Positions 56,735 to 64,000 of a stretch of DNA of 64,000 nucleotides are shown here, in pieces. Source of the DNA: Phoma sp. XZ068. Taxonomy: Eukaryota > Ascomycota > Dothideomycetes > Pleosporales > Didymellaceae. A program made the position numbers and the translations under genes. Below the pieces are notes generated by a model. The model searched no databases. It had not been told where the DNA came from and was given only the letters and a program-made list of their open reading frames with translations. Position 1 is the first letter of the stretch, and each line of letters begins with the position of its first letter. The DNA lies in contig RBKR01000003.1 of NCBI GenBank assembly GCA_004835665.1, positions 930,001-994,000 on the forward strand, in the 5' to 3' direction.

Positions 56735-57103
56735 CTACGAGGCCTTCTTCTGCTGGGCCTTGAGGGCCTTCTTGCGGTTGCTCTTTATCATGACGACGGA
56801 GAGGAAGGAGCCGACGACGGTGGTGAAGAGGACGATCAGGATGACAGGGATGCGGATGGCCCAGACGCGGGGGAGGAAGAGCGAGTGCAGGACGTGGTCC
56901 TCGTCGACGAAGGGCTGGGCCGTGTTAGTGGGGGGTGTGCATGCGTGTGATTGCGGGAGAAGGGGGCGCGTACCATGAAGAGAGTCCAGACGGTGTAGTA
57001 GACGAAGATGGCAGTGGCTGCGATGAGCATGCTGAGTCCTACGAGGCGGTCGAGCTGCGATTGTTAGACACGTGACGTAGTCAGTGAGTGCAGGGCGTAC
57101 CAT
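56735..57103 (-). CDS. DPM2: DPM2, dolichol-phosphate mannosyltransferase regulatory subunit
   Basis: Exons 57103-57101 (ATG only), 57054-56974 and 56914-56735 give 87 aa, the usual DPM2 size. Introns are 46 and 59 bp; both are phase 0. The spliced protein runs MLDRLVGLSMLIAATAIFVYY... then PFVDEDHVLHSLFLPRVWAI..., with two membrane helices (about 5-28 and 48-72) and a basic C-terminus SNRKKALKAQQKK. DPM2 is the small ER membrane subunit that stabilises DPM1 and DPM3 for dolichol-phosphate-mannose synthesis, which feeds N-glycans, O-mannosylation and GPI anchors, and it also supports GPI-GlcNAc transferase. No other in-frame ATG fits the start; the ATG-only exon is odd but gives the family N-terminus. 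Divergent from CWC22, 237 bp between starts. Confidence 0.88.
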   Translation of the reverse strand: MVRPALTDYVTCLTIAARPPRRTQHAHRSHCHLRLLHRLDSLHGTRPLLPQSHACTPPTNTAQPFVDEDHVLHSLFLPRVWAIRIPVILIVLFTTVVGSFLSVVMIKSNRKKALKAQQKKAS

Positions 57104-57340
57104 GTTGATGTTGGGAGTAAGGAGCGTGGAGACGAGAGTCTGGTCAGTCGTCTTGAATGTCGACGTGGTGAAAGCAGAGCACCTGGGGCGTCGGTGGCAG
57201 CGTAGGGGTGGCGCCAAGACTCGTGTCCGCGGCTGCCTCTCTGGAGCTAAAGTTTCTCGCGACGGGCCTCGACGACGGACATCACAACGCCGCGTTGTGC
57301 AGACTCCCCGCCCACCACGTCGCAGCAGAGGGCCGCCGCA
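57104..57340. promoter_or_regulatory. Short bidirectional promoter, DPM2 / CWC22
   Basis: The two start codons lie only 237 bp apart, head to head. The interval is GC-rich with no TATA box and must serve both housekeeping genes, including two 5' leaders. Confidence 0.6.
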
Positions 57341-59812
57341 ATGCAAGTCGCATCCGCCGTCCGCATTCCCTCGCCCGAGCCCGACGTCGAGCAGGAACCC
57401 CCCCGCAAGCGCGACCGCTCGCCCTTCGACGCCGGCCCATCCAAGCGCTCTCGCCGCCACGACGCCGACGATGGCCCTGCGCGCCGCGACCGGGGGAGCG
57501 ACCGCCCGCGCGACCACGACGGCGGCAGAGACACGGCCGTCGCCGACGACGATGCGCGCCTCAACCTGTTCAAGAGCGCCTTCAGCGCGACCCGCAAGCT
57601 GCCCGTCGACGACTCCAAGACGCGCGCCGGCGGCGCCTACATCCCGCCCGCCCGCCTGCGCGAGATGCAGAAGAACATCACCGACAAGGCCACCCCCGAG
57701 TTCCAGCGCATGGCCTGGGAGGCCCTGAAGAAGTCGATCCAGGGCCTGATCAACAAGACCAACACGGCCAACATCAAGATGATTGTCCCGGAACTGTTCA
57801 GCGAGAACCTGGTGCGCGGCCGGGGCTTGTTCTGCAGGGCGATTATGAAGGCCCAGGCTGCCAGTCTGCCCTTCACCCCCATCTACGGCGCCATGGTGGC
57901 CATTGTCAACACGAAGCTGCCGCAGGTTGGAGATCTGCTGGTGCGCCGCTTGATAGTGCAGTTCCGGAAGAGCTTCAAGCGCAACGACAAGGCCGTGTGT
58001 CTGGCGAGTACCATGTTCCTCAGCCATCTCGTCAACACACAGGTCGTGCACGAGGTGCTCATCGCCGAGATTCTACTACTGCTACTCAACAAGCCGTCGG
58101 ACGACTCGGTCGAGATTGCCGTCGGCATTATGAAAGAGGTGGGCGCGTTCCTGGAAGAGATGAATCCGGCCATTGGGAATGCGATTTTCGACCAGATGCG
58201 GAATATCCTGCACGAGGCGGACATCGACAAGCGCACGCAGTACATGATTGAAGTGCTGTTCGAGGTCAGGCGGACAAAGTACAAGGAGCACACTGCTATC
58301 AAGGAGGACTTGGATCTTGTCGAAGAGGAGGACCAGATTACGCACAGACACACGCTGGAGGACGATGTGAAGGTCGAGGATGGCCTGAACATTTTCAAGT
58401 TTGATGCAGACTACGAGGCGCATGAAGCCGAGTATCAGAAGATCAAGGCGGAAATTCTGGGAGAAGAGGAGGGCAGTGACGCCGAGTACACGGACGCTTC
58501 AGACTCGGACGAGGAGGATGAGGAGCAGAAGGCGGAGGATGTAAAGGATCAGACAAACGCCGACCTCGTCAGCCTGCGCCGGACCATCTACCTCACCATC
58601 AAGTCCAGCGGTGGCTTTGAAGAGTGTTGTCACAAGCTCATGCGCATCAACCTCCCACACGGCCTCGAAAACGAACTGACGACCATGATTGTCGAATGCG
58701 CCAGCCAGGAGCGTACGTACGAGAAGTTCTACGGCATGATCGGCGAGCGCTTCTGCAAGATCAACCGCATGTGGACCGACCTCTTCGAAGAGGGCTTTGC
58801 GCACTACTACGAAACCATCCACCGCTTCGAGACAAACCGCCTGCGCATCATCGCCCAGTTCTTCGCACATCTTCTCGCTACCGACGCGATCGGGTGGCAC
58901 GTCTTCCAGGTCATCAAACTGAACGAGGAGGACACAACGTCCTCATCGCGTATCTTCATCAAGATCCTGTTCGAAGAGCTGCTCTCGTTCCTCGGTCAGA
59001 AAGACGTGGTTGCGCGCTTCAAAGATCCCGTGCTGCAGGATAGTCTCACAGGAGTGTTTCCCACCGACGCAGACGACCAGGCCAAGACACGCTTCTCTAT
59101 CAACTTCTTCACCGCCATTGGCATGGGTGTGCTCACCGAGGGCATGCGCGAATGGCTCAAGAACGCGGCGCCGAAGCCGAAACCGCTTCCCGAGCCGGAG
59201 AGCGACAGCGAGGACTCACGCAGCGTGTCGAGCTACTCGTCGTACTCGTCGCGCAGCGACTCGCGGTCCCGCAGCAGGAGCAGGAGCAGGAGCAGGAGTC
59301 TTACCCCCGCGAAGCGAAGGCGCGATTCCCGCTCTTCATCGAGAGGGCGGTCATACACCCGCAGTCCCACACCAGACCGCAAGCGCGTCACAGGCAAAAC
59401 CCGCACTCGCTCCCTCTCAGACTCCCGCTCCCGCTCCCCTACACCCCGCAAGAAACGCACATACTCCTCCAGCCGCTCGCCCTCACGCTCCGCCTCCCCC
59501 CCGCCCAAGCGCCGCGCCCGCAGCCCCTCAGACTCGCTGTCGCGTAGCCCGCCCCCCAAGCGAAGACCCAGGAGTCCCACCGCCAGCGTAAGCCGCAGCA
59601 GAAGCCCCGTGCGTCGCAGGCGAAGCTACACCTCTAGCCGCTCGCGCTCGCCGCCGCCGAAGAAAGTTAATGGCAAGGGGAAGGCGAGGGCGAGTGAGAG
59701 TCGTAGTCGGAGTCGGAGTCTGGTGCGCAGGAGGAGGAGTCTGAGTAGTTCGAGGAGTAGGAGTAGGAGTAGGAGTGGGAGTCCGCCGGTAAAAAAGAGG
59801 AGGGATTCGTAA
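57341..59812 (+). CDS. CWC22: Pre-mRNA splicing factor CWC22
   Basis: Single exon, 823 aa. CWC22 is a spliceosome (NTC-linked) component that positions eIF4A3 for exon-junction-complex loading and promotes the catalytic steps. The order is: disordered basic head (1-75, PRKRDRSPFDAGPSKRSRR), AGGAYIPPARLREMQ entry, MIF4G domain (about 115-300, EALKKSIQGLINKTNTANIK), an acidic linker (about 370-410, EEEGSDAEYTDASDSDEEDE), MA3 domain (about 415-530, LRRTIYLTIKSSGGFEECCHK), and an SR-type tail (about 625-823) with many RS, SRS and PPKRR units. The RS tail is long and repeat-like (agcagg units near 59272-59300), a feature shared with other mould CWC22 proteins. Nuclear. Short 5' region shared with DPM2. 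Confidence 0.96.
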   Translation: MQVASAVRIPSPEPDVEQEPPRKRDRSPFDAGPSKRSRRHDADDGPARRDRGSDRPRDHDGGRDTAVADDDARLNLFKSAFSATRKLPVDDSKTRAGGAYIPPARLREMQKNITDKATPEFQRMAWEALKKSIQGLINKTNTANIKMIVPELFSENLVRGRGLFCRAIMKAQAASLPFTPIYGAMVAIVNTKLPQVGDLLVRRLIVQFRKSFKRNDKAVCLASTMFLSHLVNTQVVHEVLIAEILLLLLNKPSDDSVEIAVGIMKEVGAFLEEMNPAIGNAIFDQMRNILHEADIDKRTQYMIEVLFEVRRTKYKEHTAIKEDLDLVEEEDQITHRHTLEDDVKVEDGLNIFKFDADYEAHEAEYQKIKAEILGEEEGSDAEYTDASDSDEEDEEQKAEDVKDQTNADLVSLRRTIYLTIKSSGGFEECCHKLMRINLPHGLENELTTMIVECASQERTYEKFYGMIGERFCKINRMWTDLFEEGFAHYYETIHRFETNRLRIIAQFFAHLLATDAIGWHVFQVIKLNEEDTTSSSRIFIKILFEELLSFLGQKDVVARFKDPVLQDSLTGVFPTDADDQAKTRFSINFFTAIGMGVLTEGMREWLKNAAPKPKPLPEPESDSEDSRSVSSYSSYSSRSDSRSRSRSRSRSRSLTPAKRRRDSRSSSRGRSYTRSPTPDRKRVTGKTRTRSLSDSRSRSPTPRKKRTYSSSRSPSRSASPPPKRRARSPSDSLSRSPPPKRRPRSPTASVSRSRSPVRRRRSYTSSRSRSPPPKKVNGKGKARASESRSRSRSLVRRRRSLSSSRSRSRSRSGSPPVKKRRDS

Positions 59813-60420
59813 AAGTGTATGGTATAGAGAGGGTGGATGGCATTGTATGAGATTGAATCAGGATGGGATGTAAGGGATGTAAGGCAGTATAGTGGAGGTG
59901 CAGATATCTGCATATGTATTTAGTATAGCATAGCGTGGCTGGTCTGGTCTGGTCTGGTTCCGGATGAAAATAAGATTTTAATGCATTGTCATCCCATCCC
60001 ATTACAGTACTTTACAGTACTTCACATCAAGATGGCCTGCGTACCTCCGTACCGCGTCATGTGGGTCTTGAGATATAGTGACATCCGACTGTAGGCATAG
60101 TCTATAGAATTGACATCCATCAAGAAGTCAAAATCTTATCATCCCAATTTCAAACAGGATCGATTCCAAGCTTAAGATTGTAACTTACCTATTTCAAGCC
60201 TCTAGCTCTGGTTAAGGTCTGTCAAGTAGAAAGGGAAGGAGCGAAGGTACATGCATCTATACTACCTGCACCCACCTGCACCTATACCTGCACCAAGAGG
60301 CGCATAGCAGCAGGGAGTAGAGGTATACATATCTTATCACGCTGCACACGCTAGTAGTATGTGCAAGCCTTTAGTGTTGAGTGCGAAGGAGTGTAGGCTT
60401 ACTAAGGATACAGCCCTAGG

Positions 60421-60523
60421 GTCTCTCAGCCTTGATATGGCGCAACCTTAACAGCAGAGATATACTAGACAATAATATCCTTCTACTAAAATCAGGCCTG
60501 AAATACAGCAGGGGCTGAGAGAC
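60421..60523. repeat. 103-bp element bounded by 11-bp inverted repeats
   Basis: gtctctcagcc at 60421-60431 is the exact reverse complement of ggctgagagac at 60513-60523. The span between is 81 bp. No obvious direct target duplication flanks it, so a MITE or hairpin RNA is only a possibility. Confidence 0.4.
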
Positions 60524-60641
60524 TAATCATTGTTGATATAGGTTAGGAGTTGATGGGGTGTAGACATCGATCAGCGGTCTTGGAACACCGTTAGCTCCAA
60601 CATCAATCCCGACTTGAAATAGTAACTTTGTAATATCACAA

Positions 60642-60740
60642 CCCCCCCCCCCCTGGCGCGCTACGGCTGTCTGTCATTTTATCTAGACAGATGTACGTGC
60701 GTGTGGAACTGCGTCAAAGCGTGCGTGCGTGCGTGCGTGC
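60642..60740. repeat. C12 tract and (gtgc)5 microsatellite
   Basis: Twelve C at 60642-60653 and five gtgc units at 60721-60740, 90 bp upstream of the kinase-like ATG. Both are slippage-prone. Confidence 0.8.
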
Positions 60741-60831
60741 TGCCTGCCTACCTACCAAGCACCTCGCCCTACGGGTACCACGCTGATTCCACCTCCACAC
60801 ACCTCAACATTCTCTTTCCATCTCGTTGGAA

Positions 60832-62139
60832 ATGGGACTGAGAATCGGCCAGATCCTCCGCGGAGCAAAAGGGGAGTACGAAATCATACGTGCGGTAAAG
60901 GGGGATACGGTGTTTAAAGCGAGGGTTTTATCGAATGCGTCTGCGAATTGTGACCAGGCGAAATGGTATGTCCGTCTGTGCAATATCCAACTTTCAATAT
61001 CAAATGTATTCTGTGATATGTTCTGCACGAAACAATGTTTTGTAACAGTGTACTCTACAGGGCAATGATTAAATCCGCGCACACCGCGGGCGAGAAAATG
61101 TGTTTGAGGAGGGAGTATAGGAATTATCGCCTTGAAGAGGTTAAGACGTGTTCGTTCATTCGCGCGCTGGTTGATACCGTGCCCTTGGACGGATGTCAGG
61201 GTGAGACGCCGGGGTTGGTGTTTGAGTGGATGGATTACGACCTCCGAGGTGTGACGGGGCCGGAGTTGCGGGGGGAGGAGAAGTTGAGTAAGGCTGTGGT
61301 GAAGGGGGTACTGGAGGCGTTGGAGGTGTTGAGGGGGTTGGATGCTGTTCATACTGGTTTGTTTCCTTTCGTACTTGTAGCTGTGGCTTTGGCTGTAGCT
61401 GTGTTTGTGGGGTTGTGTAGTGTGCTGATGATGGGTGTAGATATCAGTCCGAATAATATTTTCATCTCCCATATCGATGGGGATCGGTCGGTGGCTAAGC
61501 TGGGGGATCTGGGGAATAGTAAGTACCTCCAATCCTAACCCGTACCTCCCTCACTGTTTTTATTTTTTAACTGAGTTATTTAGTGATCAAAGATAGTTCC
61601 ACGAAACAACGCGCCCAACCCCTACCGTGCAGAGCACCAGAGGTCTGGCAGGGGCATTCGTGTCGACATGCTTCAGACATATGGTCTCTCGGCGTCACTG
61701 TTTGTCTTCCCTCCTCTATCCCCCTTCCTTCCTTCCTTCTTTTCCTCTTTCTGTCTGAGAAGATACTGATTAACAGCTAACAACACGCCTCTCCCCCCTC
61801 GGCCTCTTCGGCACCGGCGATAAAATCATCTCCGGCAACAGCGAGGCATGGTGCATAGCCAAAATCATCTGTCTCGCTGGCCCTCTCGGTCCACCCATCA
61901 ACCCCGCATACGAAGAGGAATTCGAGTTGGCGAAACGGCTGGCGGTTATGAACCATCCCAGCGGCATTATGAAGCTGATTGATCGCCGCGGATGGCGCGA
62001 CGAGTTGGAGGATATACCGGATCCGCCAGTGCCGGAGGGGTTGTTGGATTTTCTTGGGGAGTTACTTGTGCTTGATCCGGATAGGAGGTCAACGGCAGGG
62101 GAGGCGTTGAAGCATGTTTATTTGAAGGGTAGTGGTTGA
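60832..62139 (+). CDS. Divergent protein-kinase-like protein
   Basis: Exons 60832-60965, 61061-61356, 61441-61518, 61584-61699 and 61777-62139 give 328 aa. Kinase motifs in order: no classical Gly-loop; a possible VAIK-like AMIKSAHTAG; a helix-C Glu candidate in REYRNYRLEE; the catalytic loop reads HTDISPNNIF instead of HRDxKxxN (Asp and Asn kept, Lys replaced by Ser); the Mg-binding DFG reads GDLGN; then APEVWQG and SDIWSLGVT, a normal APE and helix F. The C-lobe ends in LLVLDPDRRSTAGEAL, the usual helix H/I Arg. Such small HTDISPNN kinases are often multigene in Dothideomycetes (family impression). Intron 2 (84 bp) is a stop-free multiple of three. It may be catalytically weak; no regulatory domain is attached. 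Confidence 0.75.
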
Positions 62140-63210
62140 GGATGTTGGGTTTGTTGTGAAAACTTGTTTGATGTGAGAGTTGTACGATATTTGAGTAGGC
62201 GGTTGGTTTTTGAATATTAGCTGGTTTGGTGTCGGGCTGGGGGATCTTGACGTGTGTTGTTAGTCTGACGGGTGTCAGTCAGGTGTTTGCATTATAGCTA
62301 TCAGGTGTATCATTACCCTCAAAACAATGATGTACAACCTGTGTAGTAGATCTCAAAAACTCAATCACTGTGCACAGTAATCAGTCAGACCTGGAGTAGA
62401 TCTCATCGAAGAACTACGCCAATTACCTGAAGACTGAACACCGCCGGCTTCAAATTCTGTGCGATATAGTGACCTAAGCGTTGATGCGGGAGTCGGGTCT
62501 ATTAGGTGTTCAAGCCCATGCTCTGTCCTTTGCTCCCGCCGAGATATTGATAGTCTATGGTTTTGCCAAAGCTGTGGTTTCCGTGCTCTGTTCCGCTGGG
62601 GCGAGATCGAATGGTATATAGGAAATCGTGAAATGATGTGCATGTTGAACGTAGTGGAAGTTTTAGAGGAACAGCTGGATATAGAAGCTTTGATTGTGGA
62701 AATAGTTTTTCTCACATGAGGGCAATATTTCTCACCATGAACATAATATCTTTGAATATGACCACAGCATCTTGGATTTTACAACGTCTTTGAACGATGA
62801 CGCTCAAATCACGGGACTATTGCAGGCCTGCTAAGTAAGCATGGGCTGGGCCAAGTAAGGCTGAATGTTATAGAAGTTTTTTTATTCGACAGTATTTAGA
62901 GCCGTGCGCAGGCGTACAGTCTACACAAGCCCGGTATTGGTGCATATCTCTTGGCGTAAGCACCTGTTTATGGAAGATGCGGTACATTCGCGCAGCGCAG
63001 TGTCGTACAAAAGCGCCTAGACATGGCCACATTGTAAGACGCGTCACTGCAGCTCGAGATGCAGCTGATGTTATGGTTTCGCATCATGGACCACGACCAG
63101 ATCGTGGGTTTTGAGAGAGGCATTTACATGACAAGCGAATATCAATGGTGATAAATTTCATAGACCTGGTTACCACTCTACACTTTCGAAATGACAAGCG
63201 ACACAAAGTA
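62140..63210. other. Intergenic, nothing recognised
   Basis: 1.07 kb after the kinase-like gene. AT-rich in part; frames reach 116 codons without support. Confidence 0.5.
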
Positions 63211-63513
63211 CTATCTGAAGATCTCCCCAGGCTGAAGCGCCACCAACTGCACCATGCGAGACACAAATCCCTGCGTCTGTTCCACCAGCGAATGAGGTAA
63301 GCAGCCTGTTGCCGTTGCTAAGTAAGAGAAGGCTACACCGATGTGGGTGTTGTCATGAGGCTCCACAGGCTGGATCCCCAATGTGATTCCGCGTCCTCGC
63401 CTGAGGCCTTCCATTTCCCTGTTCGACACATTGAGGCCGAATATCAACAACCATCCGACACCCTGGAAGGTCCTCGTCGCGTGCCAGTCTCAAGGCGCCC
63501 TCCAAAGTAAACC
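63211..63513 (-). pseudogene. Possible C-terminal remnant of an unrecognised enzyme
   Basis: A minus-strand frame ending at 63211 reads like folded protein: REMEGLRRGRGITLGIQ, then DNTHIGVAFSYLATATG and a helix-like end SRMVQLVALQPGEIFR. Upstream, a different frame continues protein-like text (EGALRLARDEDLPGCRM, then VVDIRPQ), so a frame change near 63450 is implied. No start or full domain can be traced, and the extension runs into the Kelch gene on the other strand. It may be a decayed gene or chance. I cannot name the family. Confidence 0.3.
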
Positions 63514-64000
63514 ATGAGACTTCGTCTACTCGCTGCGTTTCTGGCAGCTGCCGCCGCGCAGAAGGATCCCATCAAAGACTTCTGCCGACGTCACCAACAT
63601 CAGACATGCATCATCGATTCGAAACTGTACATCGATGGGGGAAACGTATTTTATGGACGGTCTATAGAGAGCAGTAGTATTGAAGAGCAGAGTCAGTGTT
63701 GACAGCTGGATGTAATTCTGCAGCTGACTTGCTTAGATACGGGGTTAATATGGGAAGACGTTCGCGATACAAACAACCAGTTTATGTTTCCTACTCAGTT
63801 TAACAACCTGACGAAGGTATGTCTTTTGTGAGGTACAATCGGACTGTCGGTACTAATCTAAGCCCTCAACAGGATGCAAGCGTACCTACTACGAGCGGTG
63901 GGGTCCTATGGCCCGACGTGACTAACAAATTGTTCTACCTCTTTGGTGGGGAATATGACGATGTTACAGAAGTGCAGACCTTTACTAACCTATGGTTTTT
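63514..64000 (+). CDS. Secreted Kelch-type protein, 5' part
   Basis: Exons 63514-63691, 63737-63816 and 63873 to the window end. Signal peptide 1-16 (RLRLLAAFLAAAAAQ). The following text CIIDSKLYIDGGNVFYGRS, then TSGGVLWPDVTNKLFYLFGG and EVQTFTNLWF has the Gly-Gly / aromatic spacing of Kelch (galactose-oxidase-type) beta-propeller blades. Dothideomycetes and other moulds have many cell-surface Kelch proteins with a C-terminal membrane helix; whether this one has it lies outside the window. The donor gtcagt after the first exon is the one that restores NTGLIWEDV. Function unknown. Confidence 0.78.

Larger units (their letters stand above)
59813..60831. other. Repeat-rich intergenic region
   Basis: 1.02 kb after CWC22. 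It holds four copies of tggtc at 59939-59957, the repeat acagtactt at 60005-60024, an 11-bp inverted repeat pair (60421-60431 and 60513-60523), a C12 tract (60642-60653) and a (gtgc)5 microsatellite (60721-60740) close to the kinase-like start. No protein gene seen. Confidence 0.5.

Noticed and set aside
56735..58051. 438-codon minus-strand frame
   Set aside because: Only its last 59 codons are real (DPM2 exon 3); the rest is antisense to the well-supported CWC22 and crosses the promoter.
57208..58251. 347-codon plus-strand frame inside CWC22
   Set aside because: Shifted frame of GC-rich CWC22 coding sequence with Arg/Pro/Ala bias and no domain.

Overview
This 64-kb window is nuclear DNA of a filamentous ascomycete (Pezizomycotina). 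The protein set and gene style fit Dothideomycetes, though that rank is inference. Evidence for a mould: most introns are 45-60 bp with GT-AG or occasional GC-AG ends, genes lie on both strands with no operons, and there is a Zn2Cys6 regulator, a CaMDR1-like MFS pump, a GPI-type class III chitinase and secreted GH16 and histidine acid phosphatase enzymes. I resolved 23 protein genes, two of them cut by the window edges, plus one possible gene remnant. Exon joins were worked out by hand from splice signals and reading frame. No tRNA, rRNA, transposon ORF or CRISPR was recognised.

Layout. 1-10 kb: 3' part of a type IIC (Na,K-type) P-ATPase, a GH16 glucanase, an AlaX-type tRNA-editing hydrolase and a NIF3/DUF34 protein. 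9-16 kb: a single-pass membrane protein with a duplicated Cys module, a stand-alone LigD-type 3'-phosphoesterase and a convergent, probably nuclear protein. 16-23 kb: Fat1-type acyl-CoA synthetase, histidine acid phosphatase and a cytochrome P450. 24-33 kb: septin-like GTPase, a large multi-pass membrane protein and a disordered coiled-coil protein. 34-46 kb: GH18 chitinase with a repeat-built Ser stalk, an MFS transporter with a long central loop and a Zn2Cys6 regulator. 47-53 kb: a small type-I membrane protein and a second MFS transporter. 53-60 kb is a dense housekeeping block: a DCAF8-like WD40 protein, DPM2, and CWC22 sharing a short divergent promoter with DPM2. 60-64 kb: a divergent kinase-like gene, a possible pseudogene fragment and the start of a secreted Kelch-type protein.

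The genes look like ordinary chromosomal neighbours, not one pathway; the FAT1/phosphatase/P450 trio lacks a backbone synthase. Functional themes are cell surface (GH16, GH18, DPM2 for GPI and mannosylation, the Cys-module protein), lipid metabolism (Fat1, perhaps the P450), nucleic-acid quality control (AlaX, LigD-PE) and ubiquitin or splicing machinery (DCAF8-like, CWC22). The most unusual observations are the duplicated Cys module, the LigD-PE protein without a ligase, two GC-AG introns, the ATG-only first exon of DPM2, the three tandem-repeat families in the chitinase stalk, and a coiled-coil gene whose long reading frame has no ATG.
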